The position numbers were made by a program, and so were the translations under genes. A model generated the notes under the pieces. That model had not been told where the DNA came from and ran no database searches. It was given only the letters and a program-made list of their open reading frames with translations. 64,000 bases of DNA from Xenorhabdus nematophila ATCC 19061 (lineage in GTDB: Bacteria > Pseudomonadota > Gammaproteobacteria > Enterobacterales > Enterobacteriaceae): NCBI RefSeq assembly GCF_000252955.1, contig NC_014228.1:310001-374000 (forward strand), in the 5' to 3' direction. Positions 32,585 to 42,255 of the stretch are shown here, in pieces. Numbering within the stretch: the stretch's first letter is position 1; each line of letters opens with the position of its first letter.

Positions 32585-32764
32585 ATGATAATGAAAAAAC
32601 AACTCCGTTGGTCACTGGCCATCATAACACTACTCTCTCTGGCTGGCTGTGGCTTGAAAGGCCCCCTGTATTTTCCACCCGCTGAAACACCGTCCCCTGC
32701 GAAAAAGGTGGATACAGCGCAACCAGCAGATGCTAAGCAGCCTATTGTAGGTGCCCAACAATAA
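32585..32764 (+). CDS. lptM: Lipoprotein LptM (YifL)
   Basis: 59-residue outer-membrane lipoprotein. Signal peptide with lipobox LSLAGC, then GLKGPLYFPP, the block conserved in YifL/LptM, followed by a Pro/Ala-rich tail. LptM assists LptDE assembly for LPS export. ATG at 32585 is chosen because AGG lies 9 nt before it; ATG at 32591 and 32564 are in frame too. Thirty-four bases precede dapF, which is probably cotranscribed. Confidence 0.88.
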   Translation: MIMKKQLRWSLAIITLLSLAGCGLKGPLYFPPAETPSPAKKVDTAQPADAKQPIVGAQQ

Positions 32765-32798
32765 TAAGTCGGTAATGTGATTGATCTTGGGGTCGTAT

Positions 32799-33623
32799 AT
32801 GCAGTTCTCCAAAATGCACGGTCTTGGCAATGACTTTATGGTCGTTGATGCAGTAACCCAGAATGTTTATTTTTCTCCTGAGTTAATCTGCCGTTTGGCT
32901 GACAGGAACACGGGAATCGGTTTTGATCAGCTTCTGGTTGTTGAGGCACCCTATGATCCTGACCTAGACTTCCACTATCGCATTTTTAATGCTGATGGCA
33001 GCGAAGTTTCCCAATGCGGTAACGGAGCACGCTGTTTTGCCCGTTTTGTTCGTCTTAAGGGGTTGACGAATAAACGCGATATCAAGGTCAGTACACGATC
33101 AGGTCAGATGGTTTTGAGTGTCACAAATGATGATCAAATCCGTGTCAACATGGGCGAGCCAGATTTTGAACCGCAGCGTGTTCCTTTTCGGGCCAATAAG
33201 GCTGAAAAAACCTATATCATCCGTGCTGTTGAACGTACGGTGCTTTGCGGTGTGGTGGCAATGGGCAATCCCCATTGTGTCATACAGGTTGAGGATGTGA
33301 ACACTGCCGACGTGGAAGTTCTGGGACCGGCGTTGGAAAATCATGAACGTTTTCCTGAACGGGTGAATGTAGGTTTCATGCAGATAATGAATCGAGGTCA
33401 TATTCGGTTGCGAGTCTTCGAGCGTGGTGCTGGCGAGACACGGGCCTGTGGTAGTGGTGCCTGTGCGGCAGTGGCTGTCGGCATTCAGCAAGATCTGCTG
33501 GATAATCAGGTGAGCGTGGATCTTCCCGGCGGCTCTCTGCAAATTCGTTGGGATGGGCCGGGTAAACCGCTCTTTATGACTGGGCCTGCAACCCACGTTT
33601 ATGACGGCATGATTCATTTGTGA
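32799..33623 (+). CDS. dapF: Diaminopimelate epimerase DapF
   Basis: 274 residues, exactly the E. coli length. It interconverts LL- and meso-diaminopimelate for lysine and peptidoglycan synthesis. The two catalytic cysteines lie in QCGNGARC (Cys73) and TRACGSGAC (Cys217). ATG at 32799 gives [17 protein letters not shown] and has TTGGGG upstream; an earlier in-frame codon at 32781 is rejected. First of the dapF-yigA-xerC-yigB-uvrD run. Confidence 0.98.
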   Translation: MQFSKMHGLGNDFMVVDAVTQNVYFSPELICRLADRNTGIGFDQLLVVEAPYDPDLDFHYRIFNADGSEVSQCGNGARCFARFVRLKGLTNKRDIKVSTRSGQMVLSVTNDDQIRVNMGEPDFEPQRVPFRANKAEKTYIIRAVERTVLCGVVAMGNPHCVIQVEDVNTADVEVLGPALENHERFPERVNVGFMQIMNRGHIRLRVFERGAGETRACGSGACAAVAVGIQQDLLDNQVSVDLPGGSLQIRWDGPGKPLFMTGPATHVYDGMIHL

Positions 33624-33671
33624 TTGGCTCCGTGTTTATTGGGCCATTCTTGAAATATGGGGCATTGGGAA

Positions 33672-34376
33672 ATGAGCGATAAAAACGGGTCATTGCACAT
33701 TGAAAGCAGGTTGGATGATCAATCAGTCGTGGATTATTTGCTGAGTAACCCTGATTTTTTCATCCGGAATGCCAATATGGTCGAGCGGATACGTGTTCCC
33801 CATCCGGTGCGGGAATCCACCTCTTTGATGGAATGGCACATGAATCGTCAGAGAAAACGCATTTGTTATCTGGAAGACGATCTTATCTGTTTGGTGGAGC
33901 AGGCAAAACAGAACGAAGTGCTGTTTAGTCACCTGTTGCAATTACTGTCAGATCTCTCTGGTGCCAAGAGCTTGCAGGATTTTCTTTCCCGTTTGAGTTC
34001 ATGGTCAAAAACATTGGGATTGAGTAACAGTTACATCCGGCTGTTCAGTGACACATGGCGTCTTGGCGCTCCGATGAATTCGCCGGAGTTGTCGCTCTCC
34101 CGCTATTCTTTTGAACCGGTACGTATTAAGCGATTCGGGGATAGCAATCATTATCTTGGCTCATTACATGGCCCGGAAATTTTATTGTTAATGCCACAGG
34201 CGCGTCATGTGGGTTCGGTGGCGATTTCCCTTTTAGGAACGCAAGGGAATTTGGGCATGGTGATTTTCAATAGCCATGATAAACAACACTACCACGATGG
34301 CATGGGAACTGACCTGCTAGATCAATTGGCGAAGCTATTGCCAGGATTATTGTCCCGCTGGATTGAACGCGCATGA
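33672..34376 (+). CDS. yigA: DUF484 protein YigA
   Basis: 234 residues (235 in E. coli). DUF484 family with a GAF-like fold. Conserved [16 protein letters not shown] and [19 protein letters not shown] blocks near the N-terminus, and [13 protein letters not shown] at the end. Biochemical role unknown. ATG at 33672 is chosen over 33657 because a GGGG run precedes it and the resulting length fits. It overlaps xerC by ATGA at 34373. Confidence 0.92.
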   Translation: MSDKNGSLHIESRLDDQSVVDYLLSNPDFFIRNANMVERIRVPHPVRESTSLMEWHMNRQRKRICYLEDDLICLVEQAKQNEVLFSHLLQLLSDLSGAKSLQDFLSRLSSWSKTLGLSNSYIRLFSDTWRLGAPMNSPELSLSRYSFEPVRIKRFGDSNHYLGSLHGPEILLLMPQARHVGSVAISLLGTQGNLGMVIFNSHDKQHYHDGMGTDLLDQLAKLLPGLLSRWIERA

Positions 34377-35287
34377 CCCAGCCAATGGATCTTCTGTTAG
34401 CGCCTGTGGAGGCTTTTTTACGCTACTTGCGGGTTGAACGGCGTTTAAGTCCTCTCACGATCACGCACTATCGGCATCATTTAACGGTTCTGGCGGAAAT
34501 ATCATTAAAGATTGGGATAAGTGAATGGCAAGCACTTGATCCTGTCAACGTCAGGCTGTTTGTCTCCCGCAGCCGTCGTGCAGGGTTGGAATCCGCGAGT
34601 ATCGCCTTACGTCTTTCTGCTTTGCGCAGCTTTCTTGATTGGATGGTCATGCAGGGAAAACTGGCTGCCAATCCGGCGAAAATGGTGAGCGCGCCCCGTA
34701 AAAAACGGCACTTGCCTAAAAATATGGATGTGGATGAAGTTAACCAGCTCCTGAACATCAATTTGAATGATCCTTTGTCAGTACGTGACAGAACAATGCT
34801 TGAAGTGATGTATGGCGCAGGGTTACGTTTGTCTGAGCTGGTTGGCCTCAACTGGCGTGATGTAGATTTGGACAGTGGAGACGTCTGGGTTCGGGGGAAG
34901 GGCAGCAAAGAACGTAAAGTGCCGTTCGGTCGTATGGCACAGGAATGGCTTCAGCGTTGGCTGGAAATGCGGGAACTCTTTGAACCGGAAAATGATGCGG
35001 TTTTTATTTCCAGCAAGAGCGGGAAACGGATCTCTGCCCGTAATGTGCAGAAACGATTTGAACAGTGGGGGATCCGGCAAGGTGTAAACAGCCATATCAA
35101 TCCCCATAAATTGCGTCACTCTTTTGCCACGCATATTCTGGAATCCAGTGGCGATCTGCGCGCAGTACAGGAATTGCTTGGTCATGCGAACCTGTCAACA
35201 ACCCAGATTTATACGCATTTGGATTTTCAGCATTTGACTAAAGTTTATGATGTGGCCCATCCTAGAGCCAAACGAGGGAAATCATAA
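34373..35287 (+). CDS. xerC: Tyrosine recombinase XerC
   Basis: 304 residues. N-terminal SAM-like core-binding domain (residues 10-95) and C-terminal catalytic domain with Arg in [13 protein letters not shown], Lys in [17 protein letters not shown] (His and Arg), LLGHANL, and the nucleophile Tyr in TQIYTH. With XerD it resolves chromosome dimers at dif under FtsK control. The gene context (between yigA and yigB) rules out a phage integrase. Confidence 0.97.
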   Translation: MTQPMDLLLAPVEAFLRYLRVERRLSPLTITHYRHHLTVLAEISLKIGISEWQALDPVNVRLFVSRSRRAGLESASIALRLSALRSFLDWMVMQGKLAANPAKMVSAPRKKRHLPKNMDVDEVNQLLNINLNDPLSVRDRTMLEVMYGAGLRLSELVGLNWRDVDLDSGDVWVRGKGSKERKVPFGRMAQEWLQRWLEMRELFEPENDAVFISSKSGKRISARNVQKRFEQWGIRQGVNSHINPHKLRHSFATHILESSGDLRAVQELLGHANLSTTQIYTHLDFQHLTKVYDVAHPRAKRGKS

Positions 35288-36003
35288 TGCGTTTTTATCG
35301 GCCTCTCGCGCCGTTTGCTGCGATGACATTCGATCTGGATGATACACTATATGATAATCATCCGGTGATCGATAAAACCGAAAAAGAAGTGTTGTGCTTT
35401 ATCCGGCAGTACAATACCAAATTCCGCTACTTTGAGCGTAAAGATCTGCATTTATACCGTCAGGCCGTGCTTGAGCAGGCGCCGGATATTTACCATGATA
35501 TCACCTTATGGCGTCAGCAATCCGTAGAACTGATGTTCCGCCATCATGGTTTCAATCATGAAGAGACGATCTGTGGCACGGATGAAATTATGGCGTGTTT
35601 TATGTATTGGCGTAATCAAATCATTGTACCGGAATCGACCCACGATACCTTGTCTACGTTGGCAAAAAAAATTCCACTGGTGGCGATCACCAATGGGAAT
35701 GCTGAACCCGCTGCATGTGGGCTTTCTCCTTATTTTACCTTTGTACTGAAGGCGGGAGTGAACGGGCGTTCCAAGCCTTGCCCGGATATGTACTATCTGG
35801 CGGCTGAACGACTGAATTTACCCATCAATCAGATCCTGCATGTAGGGGATAGCCTGAAAACAGATGTAGAAGGTGCGCTTTGTAGCGGAATGCAGGCTTG
35901 CTGGATTAACCTTGAAAATAAAAACCTGATGCAGGAGTCTGAAGGACGTTTGGTTCCACACGTTGAGATTTCTGATTTGGCTTCTTTGATAGCATTGATA
36001 TAA
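35287..36003 (+). CDS. yigB: HAD-family FMN phosphatase YigB
   Basis: 238 residues, same as E. coli YigB. HAD motif I is TFDLDDTLYDN, motif II is VAITNGN, and motif IV is ILHVGDSLKTDVEGA. The E. coli enzyme dephosphorylates FMN, 5-amino-6-ribitylamino-uracil phosphate and other sugar phosphates. Its ATG shares one base with the xerC stop. Confidence 0.94.
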   Translation: MRFYRPLAPFAAMTFDLDDTLYDNHPVIDKTEKEVLCFIRQYNTKFRYFERKDLHLYRQAVLEQAPDIYHDITLWRQQSVELMFRHHGFNHEETICGTDEIMACFMYWRNQIIVPESTHDTLSTLAKKIPLVAITNGNAEPAACGLSPYFTFVLKAGVNGRSKPCPDMYYLAAERLNLPINQILHVGDSLKTDVEGALCSGMQACWINLENKNLMQESEGRLVPHVEISDLASLIALI

Positions 36004-36058
36004 TTTCAGATTGTAATTTGTATAAAAAACGGTGTCACCTACATAACTGATGGTAATT

Positions 36059-38224
36059 ATGGACATTTCTTATCTGCTCGAAAGCCTGAATGATAAACAA
36101 CGCGAAGCGGTCGCGGCACCCCGAACCAATATGCTGGTGCTGGCTGGTGCTGGCAGCGGTAAAACGCGCGTATTGGTTCATCGGATCGCCTGGTTACTGT
36201 CAGTTGAAAATGCTTCACCATTTTCCATCATGGCGGTGACATTTACCAACAAAGCTGCCGCAGAGATGCGTCACCGAATTGAAAATCTGATTGGTACCAG
36301 TCAGGGAGGCATGTGGATTGGGACATTCCACAGCCTTGCTCATCGTTTACTGCGCGCACATCATCTTGATGCAAACCTGCCGCAGGATTTCCAGATCCTC
36401 GATAGCGAAGATCAGCACCGCCTGATCAAACGTATCATCAAGGCGATGAATCTGGATGACAAACAGTGGCCGGCCCGTCAGGGCATGTGGTACATCAATG
36501 GCAAAAAAGACGAAGGTTTACGCCCACAGCACATCGAAAGCTATGGCAATCCGGTGGAAGCGACATGGCTGAAAATTTATCAGGCCTATCAGGAAGCGTG
36601 TGATCGCGCAGGGCTGGTGGATTTTGCGGAGTTGCTGCTTCGTGCTCATGAACTGTGGCTGAATAAGCCGCAGATTTTACAGCACTATCGCGAACGTTTT
36701 ACTAATATTCTGGTCGATGAGTTTCAGGATACTAACAGCATTCAGTATGCGTGGATCCACCTGCTGGCGGGCGAGAGCGGCAAAGTGATGATTGTCGGGG
36801 ATGATGATCAGTCCATTTATGGTTGGCGTGGGGCTCAGGTAGAAAATATCCAGCGATTCCTCAACGACTTTCCGGGCGCGGAAACCATCCGTCTGGAGCA
36901 GAATTATCGTTCCACCAGCAATATCCTCAAGGCTGCCAATGTCCTCATTGCCCACAACAGCGACCGCTTGGGCAAAAATTTGTGGACCGAGGGGGGAGAA
37001 GGTGAACCAATTTCATTGTATTGTGCTTTCAATGAACTGGACGAATCCCGCTATGTTGTCGGTCGTATCAAGCATTGGCTGGATAATGGCGGAGCGCTGA
37101 AAGAATGTGCGATCCTGTACCGCAGCAATGCGCAGTCTCGGGTTCTGGAAGAAGCCTTATTACAGGCGTCTATGCCCTATCGTATTTATGGTGGACAGCG
37201 CTTTTTCGAGCGTCAGGAAATCAAAGATGCCTTATCTTACCTGAGATTAGTGTCAAACAGACAGGATGATGCTGCTTTTGAACGTGTGGTCAATACACCC
37301 ACCCGGGGCATTGGCGACAGAACGCTTGATGTTGTGCGCCAGGCGGCGCGTGACCAGCAAAAAACTTTATGGGAAAGCAGCCAGCTTCTGATTCAGGAGA
37401 AAGTTCTGGCAGGGCGGGCCGCGTCTGCATTGCAGCGTTTTATCGAACTGATCAATGCGCTGGAAAGCGAAACGCAGGACATGCCGCTGCATGTGCAGGC
37501 CGACCGCATTGTCCGTGATTCTGGCTTATGGGCGATGTACCAGCAGGAAAAAGGTGAAAAAGCGCAGGCCCGAATCGAAAACCTTGAAGAACTGGTGACA
37601 GCAACCCGTCAATTCAGCTATACGGATGAAGACGAAAATTTGCTGCCTTTACAGGCTTTCCTTTCCCATGCGGCGCTGGAATCAGGCGAAAGTCAGGCGG
37701 ATGCCTATCAGGACGCAGTACAATTGATGACTCTGCATTCAGCCAAAGGCCTCGAATTCCCACAAGTTTTTATCGTGGGCATGGAAGAGGGCATGTTCCC
37801 GAGCCAAATGTCTATTGAAGAAGGCGATAGACTGGAAGAAGAACGTCGTTTGGCTTATGTCGGCGTGACAAGGGCGATGGAAAAATTGACATTGACCTAT
37901 GCAGAAAGTCGTCGCTTATATGGAAAGGAAGTGTACCATCGTCCATCCCGTTTTATCGGGGAACTGCCGACAGAATGTGTGGCAGAAATTCGTCTGCGAG
38001 CTACCGTATCCCGCCCTGTCAACCACAAGCAGCTTGGTACTCCCATCAGTGCCAATGATAGTGGCTATGCGCTGGGGCAGCGTGTACGTCATCCTAAATT
38101 TGGTGAAGGGACGATTATTAATATAGAAGGCGAGAAGGAACATTGCCGCTTACAAATCGCGTTTCAGGGGGAAGGCATCAAATGGCTGGTAGCCGCCTAT
38201 GCCAGACTTGAAACTGGCCAATAA
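36059..38224 (+). CDS. uvrD: DNA helicase II UvrD
   Basis: 721 residues (720 in E. coli). SF1A 3'-5' helicase for nucleotide-excision and mismatch repair. Walker [11 protein letters not shown] near residue 30, [57 protein letters not shown] and VGVTRAM are present, with the C-terminal Tudor-like RHPKFGEGTI that binds RNA polymerase. ATG at 36059 (MDISYLLESLNDKQRE) is chosen over 36050, since GATGG then serves as Shine-Dalgarno. No CTG-N10-CAG LexA box is seen in the 160 bp upstream. Confidence 0.98.
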   Translation: MDISYLLESLNDKQREAVAAPRTNMLVLAGAGSGKTRVLVHRIAWLLSVENASPFSIMAVTFTNKAAAEMRHRIENLIGTSQGGMWIGTFHSLAHRLLRAHHLDANLPQDFQILDSEDQHRLIKRIIKAMNLDDKQWPARQGMWYINGKKDEGLRPQHIESYGNPVEATWLKIYQAYQEACDRAGLVDFAELLLRAHELWLNKPQILQHYRERFTNILVDEFQDTNSIQYAWIHLLAGESGKVMIVGDDDQSIYGWRGAQVENIQRFLNDFPGAETIRLEQNYRSTSNILKAANVLIAHNSDRLGKNLWTEGGEGEPISLYCAFNELDESRYVVGRIKHWLDNGGALKECAILYRSNAQSRVLEEALLQASMPYRIYGGQRFFERQEIKDALSYLRLVSNRQDDAAFERVVNTPTRGIGDRTLDVVRQAARDQQKTLWESSQLLIQEKVLAGRAASALQRFIELINALESETQDMPLHVQADRIVRDSGLWAMYQQEKGEKAQARIENLEELVTATRQFSYTDEDENLLPLQAFLSHAALESGESQADAYQDAVQLMTLHSAKGLEFPQVFIVGMEEGMFPSQMSIEEGDRLEEERRLAYVGVTRAMEKLTLTYAESRRLYGKEVYHRPSRFIGELPTECVAEIRLRATVSRPVNHKQLGTPISANDSGYALGQRVRHPKFGEGTIINIEGEKEHCRLQIAFQGEGIKWLVAAYARLETGQ

Positions 38225-38312
38225 TCCGGTCGAATGTTGACAGGCTTTTTCTTCTAAGCGTAACATTCGCGCCTTACGATAAACGTAGGGAGTTTCAGGA
38301 GACTTATGGTAC

Positions 38313-39263
38313 ATGCTGAACGCATTTAAATTAGAGAATAATCGCCTGCTCCGTCTTGAACTTGAAGAAGGTGATAAGTTATCCGACTCTATGTGGGTAG
38401 ATTTGGTTGGATTGGGGGATAATGATCGCCTCCAGGTCCAAAATGAACTTGGACAAGTTCTGGCAACCCGCACTGAATTGGATGACATCGAAGCATCGGC
38501 ACGTTTTTTTGAAGATGAAGATGGTATGCACGTCCACTCATTCTTCTATTTTGAAGATGCTGAAGACCATGCTGGCAACTCGACAGTCGCGTTTACTATT
38601 CGTGACAGTCGTCTCTACACATTGCGAGAACGTGAACTCCCTGCATTTCGGTTGTACCGAATGCGCGCCCGTAACCAGACGATGGTTGATGGGAACGCCT
38701 ATGAACTGTTGCTGGACTTGTTCGAAACCAAAATCGAACAGTTGGCTGATGTTATTGAAAACATTTACAGCGTACTGGAATCTCTGAGCCGGGTCATTAT
38801 GGAAGGCAAGCAAGGAGATGAATTTGATTCCGCGCTTTCTAACCTTGCAGAGCAGGAAGACATTGGCTGGAAGGTTCGCTTGTGTCTGATGGATAGTCAG
38901 CGCGCCCTGAACTTCCTTGTACGCCGTGCTCGTCTGCCGGCAAATCAACTTGAACAGGCCCGTGAAATCCTGCGGGATATCGAATCCTTGCTGCCGCACA
39001 ATGAATCGCTGTTTCAGAAAGTTAACTTCCTGATGCAAGCGGCGATGGGTTTTATCAACATCGAACAGAGCCGCATTATCAAAATTTTCTCCGTTGTTTC
39101 TGTGGTGTTCCTGCCGCCAACACTGGTGGCGTCCAGCTATGGAATGAACTTCGAATTTATGCCGGAGTTACATTGGACATTTGGTTATCCCGGCGCTATC
39201 GGTTTAATGATTGCGGCAGGACTCGCTCCCTATCTCTATTTCAAACGGAAAAATTGGCTGTAA
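38313..39263 (+). CDS. corA: Magnesium/cobalt/nickel channel CorA
   Basis: 316 residues, the E. coli length. A large cytoplasmic N-terminal funnel domain with long helix, then two C-terminal membrane segments. The YGMN selectivity motif follows the first ([19 protein letters not shown]), and the protein ends with the basic YFKRKNWL. CorA forms a pentamer that takes up Mg2+. AGGAG is 11 nt before the ATG. Confidence 0.98.
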   Translation: MLNAFKLENNRLLRLELEEGDKLSDSMWVDLVGLGDNDRLQVQNELGQVLATRTELDDIEASARFFEDEDGMHVHSFFYFEDAEDHAGNSTVAFTIRDSRLYTLRERELPAFRLYRMRARNQTMVDGNAYELLLDLFETKIEQLADVIENIYSVLESLSRVIMEGKQGDEFDSALSNLAEQEDIGWKVRLCLMDSQRALNFLVRRARLPANQLEQAREILRDIESLLPHNESLFQKVNFLMQAAMGFINIEQSRIIKIFSVVSVVFLPPTLVASSYGMNFEFMPELHWTFGYPGAIGLMIAAGLAPYLYFKRKNWL

Positions 39264-39315
39264 AAATCTACGGATTGCATGGATTTTAAACCGTAGCTTT
39301 GCTGATTATCCCAAT

Positions 39316-39353
39316 TAATCTCAGTCACATAGGGAACTATGTGACTGAGATTA
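39316..39353. repeat. Perfect 17-bp inverted repeat after corA
   Basis: TAATCTCAGTCACATAG and CTATGTGACTGAGATTA are exact reverse complements around a GGAA loop. No T tract follows on either strand, so it is not a classic terminator, although it may stabilise the corA mRNA 3' end. The CTATGTGACTG arm resembles the centre of the ERIC elements in this window. Confidence 0.85.
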
Positions 39354-39463
39354 ACACCTGCATTTTCTGATAAACTTTCAATTTTTCCGGTTAAGTTGAA
39401 TCAAGGAACTTATCCTTATTACGTCATGAGATAAAACAAAAATAGCGTATATTTGTTTATATA

Positions 39464-39501
39464 TTGACCTGTCATCGCTGTTTGCATATGCTTGGCATAT
39501 G
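39464..39501 (+). promoter_or_regulatory. vapBC promoter with overlapping operator
   Basis: TTGACC and TATGCT are separated by 17 bp (39464-39492). The inverted repeat CATATGC-TTG-GCATATG (39485-39501) overlaps the -10, where a VapBC complex would repress its own operon. Autoregulation is known for the family and inferred here. Confidence 0.65.
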
Positions 39502-39525
39502 TATTTTCAATATCGGAGATCTGCC

Positions 39526-39753
39526 ATGCGAACTGTAGCAATTTTTAAAAATGGTAATAATCGCGCTATCCGTTTACCTAAAGATCTGGATTTTGAAGGC
39601 GTAAATGAACTGGAGATTATCCGTGAAGGAGAAGCCATTATATTGCGTCCGATAAAACCCAGTTGGGATTCATTTCTTTATGAGGACAAAGCAGACGCAG
39701 ATTTTCTGTCTGAACGCCCAGATATTGTCGAGGAAGGGCGTGTGAATTTATGA
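39526..39753 (+). CDS. vapB: VapB-type antitoxin
   Basis: 75 residues. The N-terminal AbrB/SpoVT swapped-hairpin domain (AIFKNGNNRAIRLPKDLDF, then LEIIREGEAIIL) binds DNA; the acidic tail with SWDSFL and FLSERPD would bind the toxin. ATG at 39526 has CGGAGA 8 nt upstream; an earlier in-frame start at 39499 is rejected. It overlaps vapC by ATGA. The pair replaces what lies between corA and rarD in E. coli, so it is an accessory insertion. Confidence 0.92.
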   Translation: MRTVAIFKNGNNRAIRLPKDLDFEGVNELEIIREGEAIILRPIKPSWDSFLYEDKADADFLSERPDIVEEGRVNL

Positions 39754-40175
39754 AAACAGTTTACATGCTGGATACCAATATTTGTTCATTCATTATGCGT
39801 GAACAACCTGTTGCAGTAATTAAACAATTACAGAGATGCGTGATGAATAACCATCTGATCGTTGTATCTGCGATTACTTATGCGGAAATGCGCTTCGGGG
39901 CAGTTGGAAAGAAAGCTTCCCCGAAACATATTGTATTAGTTGATGAGTTTTGTAGACGATTAGATAAAATTTTACCTTGGGATAAATCCGCGGTAGACGC
40001 AACAACTAAAACAAAGATTGCATTAGCTGCTGCTGGAACGCCTATTGGACATAATGATGCTGCTATTGCAGGGCATGCTTTGTCTGTAGGAGCGACATTG
40101 ATAACAAACAATAGTCGTGAATTTTCTCGTGTCACTGGACTATCATTAGAAGATTGGGCTAACGGGCTGATTTAA
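39750..40175 (+). CDS. vapC: VapC-type PIN-domain ribonuclease toxin
   Basis: 141 residues. PIN-domain acidic residues are visible: Asp8 in MLDTNICS, Glu46 in TYAEMRFG, Asp103 in IGHNDAAIAGHA, and the TNNSREFSRV block where the fourth position is Asn, as in many VapCs. Members cleave tRNA-fMet or other structured RNAs; the target here is unknown. All catalytic residues are intact, so the toxin is probably functional and held by VapB. Confidence 0.93.
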   Translation: MKTVYMLDTNICSFIMREQPVAVIKQLQRCVMNNHLIVVSAITYAEMRFGAVGKKASPKHIVLVDEFCRRLDKILPWDKSAVDATTKTKIALAAAGTPIGHNDAAIAGHALSVGATLITNNSREFSRVTGLSLEDWANGLI

Positions 40176-40309
40176 TTTATTGATGGCGTTCCAGACCAAT
40201 ATATCTCCGTAATCTTTTAAGTTGCAGTTTGGCTGGCTGCATCTTGAATCTCATCAGGTATAGAACGGTGTTGATACCCACGCCCATGTAAGGGCGAAGG
40301 GTAACCGGA

Positions 40310-41200
40310 CTACTTACGCAAACGGCGTTGCGTATAAAGTGCATCCAACGTAAACAGGATTAACGCTGCCCAGATAAAGCCAAACGTAATTAAACGATCC
40401 GGACCAATTTCCTCACCATAAACCAGCGTTGCCAACAAGAACATCAATGTTGGGCCAAGATACTGGAAGAAACCCAGTGTAGACAAACGCAGGTGTGCGG
40501 CGGCAGCGGTAAAGAACAGCAGTGGCACAGTCGTAATAATTCCGGCAGCAATCAGCATCAGGTTCAAGGAATAGGTATTCTCCAGCATATTGCTGGTCGG
40601 GCTATTGGTGAAGAATAACAGATAACTCAGGGCAACAGGGAATACCCAGACTGTCTCAATCAACATGCCCGTTTGTGCATCCACCCCTAGTTTTTTGCGG
40701 ATCAGACCGTAGACGGCGAATGTTGTTGCCAGATACAGAGCAATCACGGGAACAGAGCCAAATTGCACTACCTGAATGAGTACACCTATACAGGCCAATA
40801 CCACGGCAACCCACTGCATACGGCGGAATCGTTCGCCGAGGAACAACATGCCAAACAACACACTTACCAAAGGGTTAATAAAATACCCCAGACTCGCTTC
40901 AAGGAGATGGTTATTATTGATCGCCCAAATATAAGTTAGCCAGTTGCTGGTAATTGTGAAGGCGGTAAAACCTAACAATAACAAGGTCTTTGGTCGATGG
41001 ACAATCGCCCAGACCTGACGCCAGTGACGGGTTACCGTCAACATCAATACCATAAAGAAAACTGACCAGATAACACGGTGCGATACGATTTCATCGGGAG
41101 GAACATATTGTATGCTCTTGAAGTAGATGGGAGCCAGCCCCCAAATAAGATATGCGCCTAAGGCATATAGGATACCTTTGGCGGTCTGTTGGTTATTCAT
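40310..41200 (-). CDS. rarD: EamA-family permease RarD
   Basis: 296 residues, ten predicted membrane segments in two EamA repeats. The ILYALGAYLIWGLAPIYFKSI start, LEASLGYFINPLVSVLFGM and LSTLGFFQYLGPTLMFLLA match E. coli RarD, first described as a chloramphenicol-sensitivity protein; substrate unknown. Adjacent to yigI, as in E. coli. Confidence 0.94.
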   Translation of the reverse strand: MNNQQTAKGILYALGAYLIWGLAPIYFKSIQYVPPDEIVSHRVIWSVFFMVLMLTVTRHWRQVWAIVHRPKTLLLLGFTAFTITSNWLTYIWAINNNHLLEASLGYFINPLVSVLFGMLFLGERFRRMQWVAVVLACIGVLIQVVQFGSVPVIALYLATTFAVYGLIRKKLGVDAQTGMLIETVWVFPVALSYLLFFTNSPTSNMLENTYSLNLMLIAAGIITTVPLLFFTAAAAHLRLSTLGFFQYLGPTLMFLLATLVYGEEIGPDRLITFGFIWAALILFTLDALYTQRRLRK

Positions 41201-41694
41201 AATATCCTTGAATGTTTCTAGAGTTAAAAAGAGACGCAGGGGTTAGCCCATGAACCTATACAATTTGGCATTGGGTTGAGTGATTTACAAGTAGTTAATA
41301 GTGCGAGCAATAAATTAAATCATTTTATACATTCAGGTAGATTTTTATGTTGATTTTACATGTATAAATAAAATAATTATCTATTTTCATGCCATCTTAT
41401 TCCTGTTCCATTTTAATTTTTGTGTGTTTTGAGGTGATTTTAAAAAGCAATTTGTAACGGTTGTACAATCAGGAAGATCAAGATCGCTCACTTACACTTA
41501 TTATTAAATTTTTTTAATGATTTATATTTGCCTGCCAGCCCAATGGGGTCAGGCGTAAGGTACATACTGGCAACAGCCGAATAATACCGGAGCCGATTAT
41601 AGACAAGCCCGATTTTTCCATTCAGCCACTGCCCGGCAACTTTCAATCTTGAATCTGTATTTCAGATATGAGTATTTGGCATGAATAAAACACT
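41201..41694. other. Intergenic region between yigI and rarD
   Basis: 494 AT-rich bases with no credible gene. A weak stem (GCCTG...CAGGC) at about 41530-41556 could end yigI transcription but is 140 bp downstream of its stop. Nothing else recognised; the rarD promoter must lie at the left end. Confidence 0.5.
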
Positions 41695-42180
41695 TTAACC
41701 AACCAAATAAGTTCCTGTCGCACTGGCAATATGTACCTGCTGTTCATTGTGCAGTTCAATTCGGGCGACTGATACTTTGTTGCCGGCCCGGATAATATTG
41801 CTGCTTGCAGTAAACACTTCACCACGTCCGGGCCGCAGGTAATCCACACGTAAATCAATAGTGCCCAATGTTGACAAGCGTTTTTGCATTTCAGGGATTG
41901 TGAGCATTTCCAGCGTTACCAGAGCACGATGTGCACAGATCAAACCTCCTGCAACATCCAGTATGGAAGCGATCGCACCACCATGCAGGATCTTCTGGGC
42001 TATATTACCGATCAGCTTTTCCTGCTTGCGAAATTGCAGCTCTGCGTAGTCTTGTTCGAATCGGAGCAGTTCAAGTCCCAGAAGCTGGTTAAATGGCATC
42101 TGATAAATAAATATTTCGTTGAGGAATTGTTGGGCTTCTTCTAGTGTTAATATTTTGTCTGCTTGTAGCATATTTTCCAT
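41695..42180 (-). CDS. yigI: Hotdog-fold thioesterase YigI
   Basis: 161 residues, PaaI-type acyl-CoA thioesterase family. HGGAIASILDVAGGL is the conserved active-site helix region, and GTIDLRVDYLRPGRGEVFTA is the family strand. E. coli YigI acts on medium- and long-chain acyl-CoA in vitro. ATG at 42180 is preceded by AGGAAA. Divergent from the pldA remnant. Confidence 0.92.
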   Translation of the reverse strand: MENMLQADKILTLEEAQQFLNEIFIYQMPFNQLLGLELLRFEQDYAELQFRKQEKLIGNIAQKILHGGAIASILDVAGGLICAHRALVTLEMLTIPEMQKRLSTLGTIDLRVDYLRPGRGEVFTASSNIIRAGNKVSVARIELHNEQQVHIASATGTYLVG

Positions 42181-42255
42181 GGTGTGTTTCCTGATAATAA
42201 AAAGTAAAGCTTCAGGTGATTAATGAATCTTTATAGTTAATAACTTGTTAAGTTT

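Noticed and set aside
34373-35287. Phage or island integrase
   Set aside because: The tyrosine recombinase has XerC length and motifs and sits in the conserved yigA-xerC-yigB-uvrD order.
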